Source: Berghia stephanieae (taxonomy: Eukaryota > Mollusca > Gastropoda > Nudibranchia > Aeolidiidae). From it: DNA of 64,000 bases. The position numbers and the translations under genes were made by a program. Below the pieces are notes generated by a model. It ran no database searches. It worked only from the letters and a program-made list of their open reading frames with translations, and was not told where the DNA came from. Shown piece after piece: positions 43,530-54,235 of this stretch. The stretch spans positions 33,307,663 through 33,371,662 of the forward strand of contig CM067444.1 of assembly GCA_034508935.3 (NCBI GenBank). Reading direction: 5' to 3'. Each line of letters begins with the position of its first letter. Position 1 is the first letter of the stretch.

Positions 43530-44520
43530 ACAATTGTGTTCCTCTTGTGTGGGAAATGTGCTTGTGTCTGGATGAGAAATTTAGTGATCTCAAACCAAGT
43601 ACACTGATGATAGTGTGCTCTTGGAATATGCATCTGTCCCCTATTTGAACCAATTCCCCTTTGTCTTGCTTATTCTTTGAGTGCTTTGATTGTAATTCTA
43701 GAACTTTTTACTATTTGAGTGTGCTCCTCTTAGTAGGGACCTGTACTTTTGTCTGGTTATCTCAAACCAAGTACACTGGTAGTGTGCTCTTGGAATCTAC
43801 AGATGTTCCCTATTTTACCTAATTCCCCTTTGTCTTACTTATTTTTGGGTGCTTCAATTGTAATTCTAGAACTTTTTACTGTCCCATTTTCTTCCTTTTT
43901 ACTGGTGCTGAGATGACCGAAATGTCTTGCAAGCGCCGTAAAACCCTTAAAACAAACAATAATGAATTGTAAACAGTTGAGGTGCTCCTCTTAATGGGGA
44001 CTTACTTGTGTCTGGGTGAGACAGCTAGGTAATCTCAAACCAAGTACACTGATACTGATAGTGTGCTCTTGGAATCTACATATGTTCCCTATTTAAACTA
44101 ATTCCTCTTTGTCTTACTTTTTTATTTTTTATTTTTTGATTGCTTCAATTGTAATTCTAGAACTTTTTACTATCCTATTTTCTTCCTTTTTACTGGTGCT
44201 GAAATAACCTCTATGTTATGCACTGTTATATAATTATATATACTTATAATGGTTTATAAATATTAAGTGTATTCGTCTTAGTGGGATCCTGTGCGTGTAT
44301 CTGGATGAAACTTAGTTGTTCTCTAAGTGCACTGTTAGTGTGCTCTTGGAATCTACATCTGTTCACTTTTTGAACCATTCCCCTTAGTCTTATACGATTG
44401 TGTGCTTTCAATCGCAAATCTAGATTTTTTTACTATCCCATTTTCTTCCTTTTTATTGGCTCTGAAATGACCTAAATTATGTATCGCCAGCGCGGTAAAA
44501 CCCTTAACAGAAACAAAAAC
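43530..44520 (+). repeat. Three LINE 3'-tail repeats in tandem
   Basis: Copies end at about 43,955 (TTGCAAGCGCCGTAAAACCC then TTAAAACAAACAA), about 44,215 and about 44,515 (CGCCAGCGCGGTAAAACCC). Each starts near GTGCTCCTCTTA / GTGTATTCGTCTTAG and shares GTGTGCTCTTGGAATCTACA. A further partial head (CCTCCCATGGTGGGCAGG) lies at 44,748. Confidence 0.82.
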
Positions 44521-44879
44521 CCAACCAGATTTAAATTTATTGATAGGAAGAGGTTCCCTTTGGAACAGGAAAAGGTTTGTACTACACTGCCCATGGGCTG
44601 CAGCTACTGGAATTCAACTAAGAATGGGGATTGCTTTGTGTTCCTTGATCGGTGTTTCTTTATATGTCCATATCCTTGCTTTGCTATCCTATCTCCCTTT
44701 ATTATTATCATTTGTCTTTTCCATGTGACCCGGGCGGAGTCCTTTGACCTCCCATGGTGGGCAGGAAGTCACGCTTGCTTCTATCCCCTTATATGGACGT
44801 TTTTCTTTTTTTTTTTTTTTTTTTTTTTTTGTCCCATTATATTATATATTTCGCTTTCGGATTCTTTGGTATAGATGCT

Positions 44880-45600
44880 AAAAATTGAGAAATTTGGTCC
44901 ATAAATGAATAAACTACAGTTATTTATATACTCCACACATGTTCAAAATGGCCTGTCGGTTGACAAAAATATAATTTTTTAAAGTGTTGTTGAATCATAC
45001 AGCAATATTTTTTTCCTCCTATCCCTGCTTCATTTTAAAGAAATACCATATTGATTTATATTTATTAAGTTTTAATCTTTAAAAAGGTCATTTTAATGTC
45101 AGTTTTGGGAATCAATCTTTGTCGGTGACATTTGACTCACTCCTGTAACGGTAATCAATTTCGCCTAGTTTTTCTTCCATAAAATATATTCATTCAACTG
45201 TCAACATAAATACAACAAGACATCCTTCCCTCACATGCTGAAAGAAAAACAAGAACGTGCAGCCATCTATTTTTCATCTACCAGCTTGAACTTATATCAA
45301 AATGATGAGTTTTTACCATGACCCTCACCTCACTCCTGTAACGGGCTTTTTCTCATTAAAATTTTGAGAATTTTCAAAATCATTTTAAACATCCTTTAAT
45401 CAGTGAATTTTAGTGCTTGCTTAGTCAAAATAATTGATTTATTACAATTCCTGTAGTGTCAAGTAACATATATTCTTCAGATTTTCATTCCTGTAACGCT
45501 CTCCTGTAACGGTGAACTGTGTTACAGGAGTGAGTCAACTGTTACACGAGTGAGATGAGATGCAGACTTAAAATGGTTTAAAGTAAATTACGTCTTTGTG
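44880..45600 (+). repeat. Non-coding block with repeated CTCCTGTAACGG motif
   Basis: CTCCTGTAACGG (or CTGTAACG) occurs at about 45,140, 45,334, 45,490 and 45,500, and inverted (GTTACAGGAGTGAGTC) at 45,520, with a variant at 45,541. The preceding word is often ACTCA or CTCA. No gene is seen. Confidence 0.6.
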
Positions 45601-45769
45601 TTCTTTCCTTCTTTATTAATGTTGTATTTAAAAAAAAACCCTTTGCAATGTATAGTGAACATTTAAGTGGGAAGAGAAGATATCAACAATAAGCGAGAGA
45701 GTCGGAAGTATAATTGACAAGGATGGAGGAACGGAAGCAGAGGTGAAAGCATGGATATGAAAGGCACAG

Positions 45770-46300
45770 GCTGCATTCACATCCTTGAACCGAGTTTGGA
45801 GAACTAAAGATATCTCCCTTCGACTAAAGTTAAGACTTTTCAACTCAAACGTGAAGTCTGTCCTACTGTATGGATGTGAAACTTGGAATGCATCACAGGC
45901 ATGTATAAGGAGGATACAGGTTTTCGTAAGCAGGTGCATGCGTAGACTACTCAGAATAAAATGGATAGATAGGATTTAAAATGAAGAAGTATGGAAAAGA
46001 ACACAGCAGAAACCAGTGGGAGAGGAAATAGGAAGAAGACGGTGGAGGTGGATTGGACACACCCTTAGAAAGAATGATTCCACTATAACAAAGAAAGTAT
46101 TGGACTGGAACACTCAGGGCAGAAGATCAAGGGGAAGGCTACGAGTAACATGAATTAAAGAAGCTGATATGCAGAGAAGTGATAACACATGGAACGAGAT
46201 AAAAAAAAAAAGTTAGGACATGAAAGAAAAGGATGGAAACTGTCTGTGGCCTAGACCCTGACCCATGGTGAAAAAGGCAATGATGATGATGAAGCTAGAG
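45770..46300 (+). pseudogene. LINE ORF2 C-terminal region (WRWIGH type), second copy
   Basis: Reads SLNRVWRTKDISLRLKLRLF, NSNVKSVLLYGCETW, VSRCMRRLLRIKWIDRI, then QQKPVGEEIGRRRWRWIGHT, WNTQGRRSRGRLRVT and WPRP.PM. This is the C-terminal region of the LINE group described at 3,060. It has at least three in-frame stops, including one after DRI. The RT domain is missing (5' truncation). Confidence 0.82.
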
Positions 46301-46734
46301 AGTTGGTTCTGTTGTTAACTCAACTCTATCTTCGTGCAAAAACCACCAGATATACAAAAGAAGGCATGCAGGAGGAGATACAATTCATGTAAATAAGACC
46401 AGAAGAAAATTGATCAATTAAACTCCTGCTCAATCTCAAACTTTAACCAGCTATTGAAGTATTAAATATGCGTTTTGGCAACCCGATCATGTTGTGCCTT
46501 TTATTCCATTTCAAATTTCAATAAGTAAAAGTTAATTTTGTCGAATAAGCTGTTGCGGTTGCAGTTGACGTAGCAAAATCCTTTTGCTTTGTTTTGTTTT
46601 GTTCGATTGAAAAAAAAAGTGGTTTTTAGGGAACTTTGAGTGCGTATAAAGAGGAAAGCAGTAGAAATATCAAATAAATATAAAAGAGTAAGAGAGGTGA
46701 GTGTGGGGGAGAAAAGTGGAGTTATAAAAGAGCA

Positions 46735-46735
46735 T

Positions 46736-46802
<67 letters not shown>
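46735..46802 (+). repeat. GA microsatellite
   Basis: (GA)n of about 33 units with one GGA interruption. Adjacent sequence 46,300-46,735 and 46,803-46,994 shows no gene. Confidence 0.95.
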
Positions 46803-46804
<2 letters not shown>

Positions 46805-46994
46805 CATAAAATCTGGTCGGAAATCCTGATTCGTTTGGGGCTAGTGTTGGTCCATGTATTCATGTTTTTAGATTTATCTAACGCATATTTGTTTCTATTC
46901 TGGTTAACTTCTGACAATAAAAATGCCTTATGGAATCATTAGATAATAAATAAGAACTTTGTCAGCCTTTGTAGCGTTCCATAATGATATTAAT

Positions 46995-47690
46995 TTAAGG
47001 GGCGGTTTGGGTCTAATTATTAGGAAAATCCTTCAAAAAATTGATTTTGAGATTTTGGTGGAAAATAATATTTTATTATCTTAGAAATAATATAATTGAA
47101 GTCCAAATTCTTAAAGTAGACTATAAAGGCATGAAAAACACAAAAATGGTACAGGTAGTAAGAAAAGTGTGAAAAACGGGAAGCCATTTTGCTATTTTCT
47201 CATTATGTAATTTTTCTAAGGGTATGGGAAACTGTGTCAAATGTTTCTCAGAATCTATTCAATGAAATTGTCTGAAAATTTCCAGTTATTACAGAGATAA
47301 TGTATTATGTCACCATAGAGAGATTTTTTTGATAAGATATGTGAATTTTAAATTATAATCCTAAATCTGAATTTTTTACATCAATTTTGTCATAACATTT
47401 TGATTCTCAACTTTGTAATCGTCTAATAAAAATTCCATAAGCTAAAGCCGTAAAATCTCTCTATGGTGACACACTATAGTACAATGTTGACAAGAGGGAA
47501 GAATATGGAGGTCATTCTTTCATTAGTTTTTGTGGAACGTTTGCCACAATATTGTTATATTTTTTTATGTCAGACCCCCAAATTAGATCGCAAAATGGGA
47601 ATCAACGCAGATAATTAAAATTTTTCACCATAAATGTCGATTTTTAACCTATATTGACCATACAGAATGATCAAAACTGACCAATATAGG
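46995..47690 (+). mobile_element. Fragment related to the TTAA element
   Basis: Starts TTAA then GGGGCGGTTTGGGTC, resembling the end of the element at 4,561-8,448 (TTAA then GGGGGG). Inside, AAGGGTATGGG with AT-rich context is like the inverse of CCCATACCCCTAA in that element. An inverted pair (GTCACCATAGAGAGATTT at 47,310 and AAATCTCTCTATGGTGACAC at 47,451) spans 160 bases. I could not find a matching right end. Confidence 0.42.
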
Positions 47691-48390
47691 CAATTAAATG
47701 TCTTCTATCCCCCTATATCTGCTCTCTGTCTTTGTCTTGGGATGAGATTACTTAGTTTTGTCCTTGCCCTGGCCGAATACCCTAGGGAAACAGTCGAATG
47801 TACATTTTGAGTTTTGGAAGATGATTTTTTTTTGTCTTGTAAATCATCTCTCTGTTATGCACTTTATTATGTATTGTCTACATATTATATATGATTTGTA
47901 AACATTTGAGTGTGTTCCTCTTAATGGGGACCTGTGCTTGAGTCTGGGGGAGACGTTTAGATGATCTCAAACTAAGAACACTGATAATGTGCGCTTGGAA
48001 TCTACAGATGTTCCCTATTTAAACCTAATCCCCTTTGTCTTCCTTTTCTTGGATGCTTTAATTGTAATTCTAGAACTTTTTACCATCCCATTATTTTCCT
48101 TTTTACTAGCGTTGATATAACCTAAATGTGTTGCAAGCGCCGTAAGACCCTTAAAAACAGGATCCTGTGCTGGTGTCTGGATGAGACTTTAAGGTGATCT
48201 CAAACTAAGTACATTGATGGTATGCTCTTGGATTCTACATCTGTTCCCTATTTGAACCAATTCCCCTTTGTTTTACTTTTTCTTGGGTCCTTTGATTGTA
48301 AATCTAGAACATTTTGACTAATCCATTTTATTCTTTTTACTGGCGCTGAAATGACCTAAATGTGTCGCAAGTTCCATAAAACCTTTTTTT
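47690..48390 (+). repeat. Two LINE 3'-tail repeats in tandem
   Basis: First copy ends TTGCAAGCGCCGTAAGACCC at about 48,152; second runs from CCTGTGCTGGTGTCTGGATG to GTCGCAAGTTCCATAAAACC at about 48,385. Confidence 0.82.
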
Positions 48391-48404
48391 TAAAAAATAT
48401 TAAA

Positions 48405-48725
48405 TGCATTGAGCATGGTAAATCTGTGGAAAAGCGCATTGAACTCCTACACCGGCTAGACCACTCCGATCCCAAAATGAAGACTGATTAATGTTCGTTA
48501 GCTGAAAAATCGTTTCTCTGTCGGGACCCCAAAAGAATGGAACAAATTAGATAAAGAAATCAAAGATGCTCCCGAGCTCAGTAATTTTTGGAAACTTTTG
48601 AATTCAGGCAGGCTTTTGAAAGCCAATAGTATTTGTGTTTTGTTACCTATTGTCTTTGTCCTATTGTCTTTGTATGTGTAGCACCTTAGAGCACTTGTGA
48701 ATTCTGCGAGCTGTACAAATTGATT
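48405..48725 (+). pseudogene. LINE ORF2 C-terminal end and tail (CR1/L2-like)
   Basis: Reads, across frames, FLCRDPKRMEQ / GTPKEWNKLDKEIKDAPELS and FWKLLNSG, then a tail CACCTTAGAGCACTTGTGAA and TGTACAAATTGATTATTAC. A related piece is at 55,025-55,260. The tail leads into an ATG-rich and CCT/TTC microsatellite at 48,800-48,877. Confidence 0.68.
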
Positions 48726-48799
48726 ATTACATGATGATGGCGGTAATGGTAATGATCATTATTATGATGTTCGTGATTAAAATATTTTGTGATAAATCT

Positions 48800-48877
48800 C
48801 CTCCTCCTCCTCCTCCTCCTCCTCCTCCTCCTCTCCTCTCTTCTCCTCTCTTCTTCTTCTTCTTCTTCTTCTTCTTC
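48800..48877 (+). repeat. TCC and TTC microsatellite
   Basis: (CTC)n then (TTC)n, purine strand on the minus side. It gives a Glu/Arg shadow frame. Confidence 0.93.
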
Positions 48878-49214
48878 TCGGTCTGAAAATGGCAACTTGA
48901 TCTTGTCTTTTAAATGACTCATGGGGTCACTTTTCATATATTCTGGTTGCTTCTTGTTCCACGAGGCTTTGGCCTTGATCTGGATATGGGTTTTGATCTC
49001 ACAAATTTCATACTTGTTTTCTTCTTGAGGCTCCGAAAACTCGAGCGATACGCATTCACCTCCACTAACATGATGTCAAAATTGAACGATAATATAAGAT
49101 TGTGATAATGAAGATTATGAGGATTTGTATTATTCTTGTGATGACCAAAATAGAGGTTTGGACTTTGATTGATGATGAAGACGATCACGGTGGTGATGTT
49201 GAATTTCTGCTCTT

Positions 49215-49420
49215 TCTAATCCATCTATCTATTTGGGCTTGGAGTAATATTGGTTTAATGTTTTGATGGCCATTGGGACAAATGTAAATTTGTGTCGATT
49301 CGTGCGGTATTTCGACTCTCTGTATCGTTTCCCTGATAGAAGTAGAGTAAATTCGCTATGGAGTGGATGCCTTCGTGTATGATGATGCTGGAGGCTTTTG
49401 TTTCGACAACAACGGTTGAG
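49215..49420 (-). pseudogene. Possible LINE C-terminal remnant
   Basis: The minus strand reads IIIHEGIHSIANLLYFYQGN then DTESRNTARIDTNLHLSQWP. The pattern (R.TAR.......S..P) recalls the extreme C-terminus of some LINE ORF2 proteins, but support is weak. Confidence 0.3.
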
Positions 49421-49551
49421 TATGACCCAGGTTTTCTAGTTTCTTCTTGTATTTGTTAATCCATATTTTTGTCCGTCTGGTTTATTTTCGCGTGTTCAAA
49501 ATGTTCAGACAATTTTTTCACTAGACATTTACTGGCCTGCCAATTACTGTT

Positions 49552-49555
<4 letters not shown>

Positions 49556-49617
<62 letters not shown>
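49556..49617 (+). repeat. GA microsatellite
   Basis: Pure (GA)n of about 30 units. Confidence 0.95.
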
Positions 49618-49711
49618 CATGAGCTCGGCCTAGCGTAGCTATCTGTTGCTAATAACAAGAAATAAAGTGAGTAGGAAAGTTCCAGAAGAGAACAAAGAAT
49701 AAAAACTTCAC

Positions 49712-49790
49712 GGCGGCAATGTGGGCTCGAACCCGCGACCTTACTGGTACGACAACTCCGCCTGGCCAGGGAGATCGTGACTCTACCGTA
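49712..49790 (-). repeat. tRNA-like sequence (minus strand)
   Basis: The minus strand contains GGTCGCGGGTTCGAGCCCAC with a good B-box and GGCGGAGTTGTCGTACC. Stems are imperfect; a SINE head or tRNA pseudogene is likeliest. From 49,800 to 50,260 nothing is recognised. Confidence 0.5.
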
Positions 49791-50269
49791 TCTGTTGCCT
49801 TTAGCTGTAGGCTAACTGAGTGTAATATAGCCTAATACATAACAAATTAGGCTCTTAAAAGTCCTGCTATAGGAATCCTTAAATTTTGTTAAACCAAAGA
49901 GGGAGGAAAATGGGGATTTTAAAGGCTCCTGTTATAATCGGGTGTTTGTTATATCCCCATCTGTTATTCTGAGGTTCGACTGTATGTGTAACCTTAAACG
50001 TTTATAGTCTGATTTATATAATTCAGTTAGTGGGAAATGATCATTAAAAAAGGCTATCTTTTAAAAAAACAAGAATAAAGCGGTGAGTGAAATCAATTTC
50101 GTTCCTTCTATAAGTTCGTGAGAAGTAATCACCAAATGGCTGTCTAAAAACAATAAAGAGCTGAATAGGAAGGGGAAGATTTTTATTATTGATTGATTTA
50201 TTTGTTTACTCGCATGTGTATTTATTCCTTGGTTTGTATGAGCCCAAAGCAGTAGTGCTGTTTATTGGG

Positions 50270-50466
50270 TTTGCAAAGCTTCAGCTCGAAGCGAAAAAAA
50301 GAAGAAAAAATGCGAAAGTATTCTCCCACTGCGGACTTTTTATTTCTGCAGTCCGCGCTCTGAAGCGAAAAAAAAAGGAAAAACGCGAAAGTATTCTCCC
50401 AATGCGGGCTTTTTATTCTGCAGTCCGCGCTCTCAATCGGAAAAAAAAAAAAAAAAAAAAAAAAAA
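50270..50466 (+). repeat. Two-copy tandem repeat ending in an A-run
   Basis: Copies of about 85 bases share GCGAAAGTATTCTCCCA, TGCGG.CTTTTTATT and CTGCAGTCCGCGCTCT. An A-run of about 26 follows. Confidence 0.85.
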
Positions 50467-50749
50467 GGTCTTTTTAGTCCAATCTATTTGTCAGCTCCTT
50501 CCGTGCAACCCAGCATTTTTGGGCTGCCCTGGCCGGGGGGATAGGTAGTTGAACTGAAACGGAAAGGTGACGATGTTGGATGTTGGGAATGGGGAATGGA
50601 ATAATGGAATAGTTGCTTTTGCTTTTTATGGGTGGGTTGGATCTTTTGTCATGCCTTTATTTATTCAATTTGTGGGTAATTGAGCGGCGTTTGCCAACCT
50701 GTATGGGTGAGTGTACTTTCCTAAATCCGACCATTGCTTTGATTTTCAT

Positions 50750-50985
50750 CCGCCATTAGGGTTAGTCATGAGTCTTAGTAAAGTTGCTGGGGTGTTTGTA
50801 TTTGCTATTAGGGTTAGTTGAAGGTACTAGGTGTTTTTTTTTTTTTTTTTTTTTTTTTTTCTCTTAGGGTTAGTCATAAGTCTTAGTAAAGGTGCTGGGG
50901 TGTTTGTATTTGCTATTAGGGTTAGTTGAAGGTACTATTTTTTTTTTGTTTTGTTTTTTTCTCTTAGGGTTAGTTGAGGGAATAT
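50750..50985 (+). repeat. Tandem repeat with telomere-like TTAGGGTTAG
   Basis: Unit of about 115 bases: TTAGGGTTAGTCATGAGTCT, AGTAAAGTTGCTGGGGTG, TTTGTATTTGCTATTAGGG, TTAGTTGAAGGTACTA, then a T-run. Two full units and a partial third. TTAGGGTTAG appears five times but never as a long uninterrupted array. Confidence 0.85.
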
Positions 50986-51149
50986 CTGGGTTGTTTCCCT
51001 TAGCACGAGGAGCTTTTGGAAGGCCTCCCCTTTTTGGATAGCTTGATGTTCTCCATTTAAGAAACCACAAGATAAGGCCAGGCATACCTACGACGACTAG
51101 CCTACTACTACAACTGCCGTCAGAGCATCATCCCTACCACCGTTACTAC

Positions 51150-51186
51150 AACCAAGACACAACCACCACCACCACCACCACCACCA

Positions 51187-51223
<37 letters not shown>

Positions 51224-51430
51224 GTCATCATCATCATCATCATCATTCCCTACCACCATTACGACAACCACTGCCGCCACCTCATAATCCCTAGGACTAC
51301 AACCACTACCATTACATCACCATCCTTACCACAACTGCTACCACGACCATCACTACTACAGCCACCACCACCACCACCACCACCACCACCACCACCACCC
51401 CCATCACCACCACCTCATCATCATCATTGT
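51150..51430 (+). repeat. CAC/CAT microsatellites
   Basis: (ACC)n-(ATC)n at 51,160-51,247 and (CAC)n at 51,361-51,425 with related impure sequence between. The stretch 51,430-52,200 shows no supported gene. Confidence 0.92.
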
Positions 51431-52224
51431 GTTACCTCTAGTGCCATTGCAACCATAAACCCTAATACTCTCTTTGCGTCAGACGTTTTGTCGTCTGCTA
51501 AGACCTTACTATTGCCCAATGTATCCATAACATGTTCCTGAAATTTGAAATTGAGTGTAGGCATGCATCCGATGTTAAGATGGAATATTCATATACACAC
51601 CCACACGCACACAAAATCTGTACTCGTGGTCTAACACTCCCCTGCAGACAAGTTGGTGTCCCATTCCAACAGAAACTAACCTTCAACTTCAATGCCAATT
51701 TAGTTGTGGGCGGCCCATCTCTGTGATAGATGCTCAGCATAAGGTGAGAGTACCCGACACGATTCAACACAACCGTCGCCTTAAACCGATATTCTAGGCT
51801 ACAAAAAGAAGAAAAAAAAAGCCAACAAAAAAATTTGGTCACTCGCAGGCGATTCAGAAGTTCAGAACACCACACCTGTGTTGACAAGGACAGTGCCAAT
51901 GCGGAAAGATAAAGGGTAGCATAGTATAACCGAGACTTCAATTGAGGTATTATTTCGTCTAGAAACTAAGACACTTCAGTCAACCGTAATGTATGTCAAC
52001 GTACTCATAAGCCGTCCTATCTCCCTAACTTCAAACGGTCTAACCGGTACTTACAGTTAGAATTGGAATATACAGAGCAGTGTTAATAGCCATTCTAAAA
52101 AACCTGGTAGGTATCTGGAAGGAAAAGCATGCCACATACACAATCATAAAACTAAAAGCACTCGAGAGTGCCAGAAAGTGCAAATGCGATGTTACGTTGG
52201 GAGCCAATGGGGAAGAGTGGTGGT

Positions 52225-52240
52225 TGTCCTGAAAAGGACA
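52225..52240 (-). terminator. Histone 3' stem-loop of H2A
   Basis: Minus strand TGTCCT-TTTC-AGGACA, 40 bases after the H2A stop. This is the processing signal of replication-dependent histone mRNAs, bound by the stem-loop binding protein. Confidence 0.93.
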
Positions 52241-52280
52241 GTTGTGTTGGGAGCAGAAAGACTGGCTGCTGGAGGTGAGC

Positions 52281-52664
52281 TTAGTTCTTTCCTGGTGCTT
52301 TGCCGGTCTTCTTGGGCAAGAGGACGGCTTGGATGTTTGGCAGAACACCACCCTGAGCAATGGTGACTCCGGACAGAAGCTTGTTCAACTCCTCGTCATT
52401 GCGGATGGCGAGCTGGAGATGACGGGGGATGATCCTGGTCTTCTTGTTGTCACGGGCAGCATTGCCTGCCAACTCGAGAACTTCAGCAGCGAGGTACTCA
52501 AGAACAGCTGCCAAGTAGACTGGGGCACCAGCACCAACGCGCTCGGCGTAGTTGCCTTTCCTCAAGAGTCTGTGAATTCTGCCAACTGGGAACTGGAGTC
52601 CAGCGCGAGAAGAGCGGGACTTGGACTTGCCCTTAACTTTTCCACCTTTGCCACGGCCAGACAT
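52281..52664 (-). CDS. Histone H2A (replication-dependent)
   Basis: Complete intronless frame of 127 residues plus stop, the usual H2A length. It pairs with H2B in the nucleosome. It begins [20 protein letters not shown] and has [20 protein letters not shown], the acidic-patch segment ([34 protein letters not shown]) and [19 protein letters not shown]. The N-terminal [12 protein letters not shown] type is common in lophotrochozoans. No SQ(E/D)-end, so not H2A.X. Divergent from H2B, it has its own TATA box (52,734-52,741) and a 3' stem-loop. It looks functional; the hAT insertion lies on the H2B side of the shared promoter. Confidence 0.97.
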   Translation of the reverse strand: MSGRGKGGKVKGKSKSRSSRAGLQFPVGRIHRLLRKGNYAERVGAGAPVYLAAVLEYLAAEVLELAGNAARDNKKTRIIPRHLQLAIRNDEELNKLLSGVTIAQGGVLPNIQAVLLPKKTGKAPGKN

Positions 52665-52733
52665 GATTGTTTATTGTAAGTGGTTGGGTGTACTTTAAAA
52701 AAATACAGTGACTCGTGAAACGCGCCGAATGAC

Positions 52734-52859
52734 TATTTATACGAAATCGGGCAGAGATGAATTTGCCAAACCGCTCGACCAATCAACCGTTGAGAAAATG
52801 CATACTTCTCTCCGATTGGCTCGTCCCTTCGCTTTTCATCCGGTATTTTTCATATAAAT
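52734..52859. promoter_or_regulatory. H2A/H2B divergent promoter
   Basis: H2A TATA box on the minus strand (TATAAATA, 52,734-52,741), about 70 bases before its ATG. H2B TATA box on the plus strand (CATATAAATGG, core 52,853-52,859). Between them are two CCAAT boxes: CCAATC at 52,779 and GATTGG at 52,814. The layout is standard for a replication-dependent H2A-H2B pair. Confidence 0.88.
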
Positions 52860-52878
52860 GGTTTTCGCGCCGTTCATT

Positions 52879-53539
52879 CAGGGTTGCCAGTTTGGCATTT
52901 TAAATGCCAGATTCCAAAAATCTGGCATTTTTGAAAACCGTTTGGCATTAGAAAAAATCATTTGGCATTTGGCATTTTCATTTGGCATTTTCTTTTCTTG
53001 TATATTATACTTCAAATGACACCTTTTCTTAATTATTTCTAAACGCGTAAAAACAAATCTCTTCACATCGCAAAACTTTGCTATTAAAACTGTGATGGAT
53101 ATTGTTTCTAATTTTTTTCTCTATAACTTCTTTGGACTCTGCACTTGAACCAGATTCAACAAAAAACATCATAAGAAACACGAAACAGTAAGTTTTCTTA
53201 ATTGTCAATAATTATTTAACTGTTTACGTATTTACCTTTCATGTTAATGTATTTCTTTTTCATTCTTAAAATCCAACCGTGGTGTAGTGGTTTAGCACTT
53301 CACTTAGTAGTCAGTAGGTAAAAAATTACCCCAACAGGAAATTTAGTATAATTAAAAAAAAAAAAGAAAAAGAAAAGAAAACACGCAAGCCACCAGGATA
53401 TGATAGTAAATTGTCTATCAAAAGTGAGTAGTTTTCTTAGTGGGGGTGGGAGTCAACAGACTTTGGCATTTTTTGGAGTGTTTTGGCATTTTTTGAGTCT
53501 TCCCCTGGCATTTTGTTGAAAAATAATCTGGCAACCCTG
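52879..53539. mobile_element. Non-autonomous hAT element in the H2B leader
   Basis: 661 bases with terminal inverted repeats CAGGGTTGCCAG / CTGGCAACCCTG and a perfect 8-base duplication CGTTCATT (52,871-52,878 and 53,540-53,547), the hallmark of hAT insertion. The ends carry many TTTGGCATTT motifs, probably transposase-binding sites. A diverged tRNA-like piece (GTGGTGTAGTGGTTTAGCAC) is inside at 53,280. No transposase. It separates the H2B TATA box from its ATG; without it the spacing would be about 60 bases. Confidence 0.95.
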
Positions 53540-54179
53540 CGTTCATTCTTCTACTAGTTTCACTAGAAAATCAAATCGGAAAAAATGCCACCCAAAGGAG
53601 GAGTTTCTGCCAAAGGCGCCAAAAAAGCCGGCAAGGCAAAGGCCGTTCGCACCGGCGACAAGAAGAGGAAGCGCAGGAGGAAGGAAAGTTACAGCTAGTG
53701 CTGGGTCGAGTTTGAAACGATCAAATCGAGCGGGTTTTCGATCGAGTCCTCTAAAATCGAGTCGGTTTCGGGCGGGTTTCGAGTCAGTGACGTCATCGAG
53801 CAGTGATTCGTTTGAAAAAAAAAAAAACACGAGCAACTCGTTTGCCACAGGAAACTTCACATACCCCTCCCTCTCTTATGTCTGTGGCTGGCTTGACTGC
53901 AGCTGGTTATGATGGGGGCTGCCAGATGGCCAAGTTCAAAATTGGTTACTAAGAAACGCTTTTCTATTATTATTCATTAAAAATAAAATATTTTGTTTAA
54001 AAAAAATGAAAAGATAAGTTTATCCAACTGTAGTCGATTGTTTTGTTAATCAAAACAAATGAGTTTTTCAAGGGAGTCAGAATGCTTGTGGTGTTTGGCT
54101 ATTTGGGGTCTATTTGACTACTTGGTACTTGGGCAAGAAGAAATCTGGCTGTCTGGCAGCCTTGATTATGATCGTTCGT

Positions 54180-54195
54180 CGCATCACACACACAT

Positions 54196-54228
<33 letters not shown>

Positions 54229-54235
54229 CACGCCA
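54180..54235 (+). repeat. CA microsatellite
   Basis: (AC)n with AAAC interruptions, followed by a C-run of 14 at 54,267-54,280. Inside the H2B insertion. Confidence 0.92.

Noticed and set aside
50750-50985. True telomere array
   Set aside because: TTAGGG is not present as a long uninterrupted tandem array; only short words in a longer unit.
51498-51941. 147-codon minus-strand frame with a signal-peptide-like start
   Set aside because: No homology that I recognise, no promoter, stem-loop or splice context, and it lies in repeat-rich sequence; it could be real but I cannot support it.
52242-52679. 145-codon plus-strand frame across H2A
   Set aside because: Antisense shadow of the H2A coding sequence.
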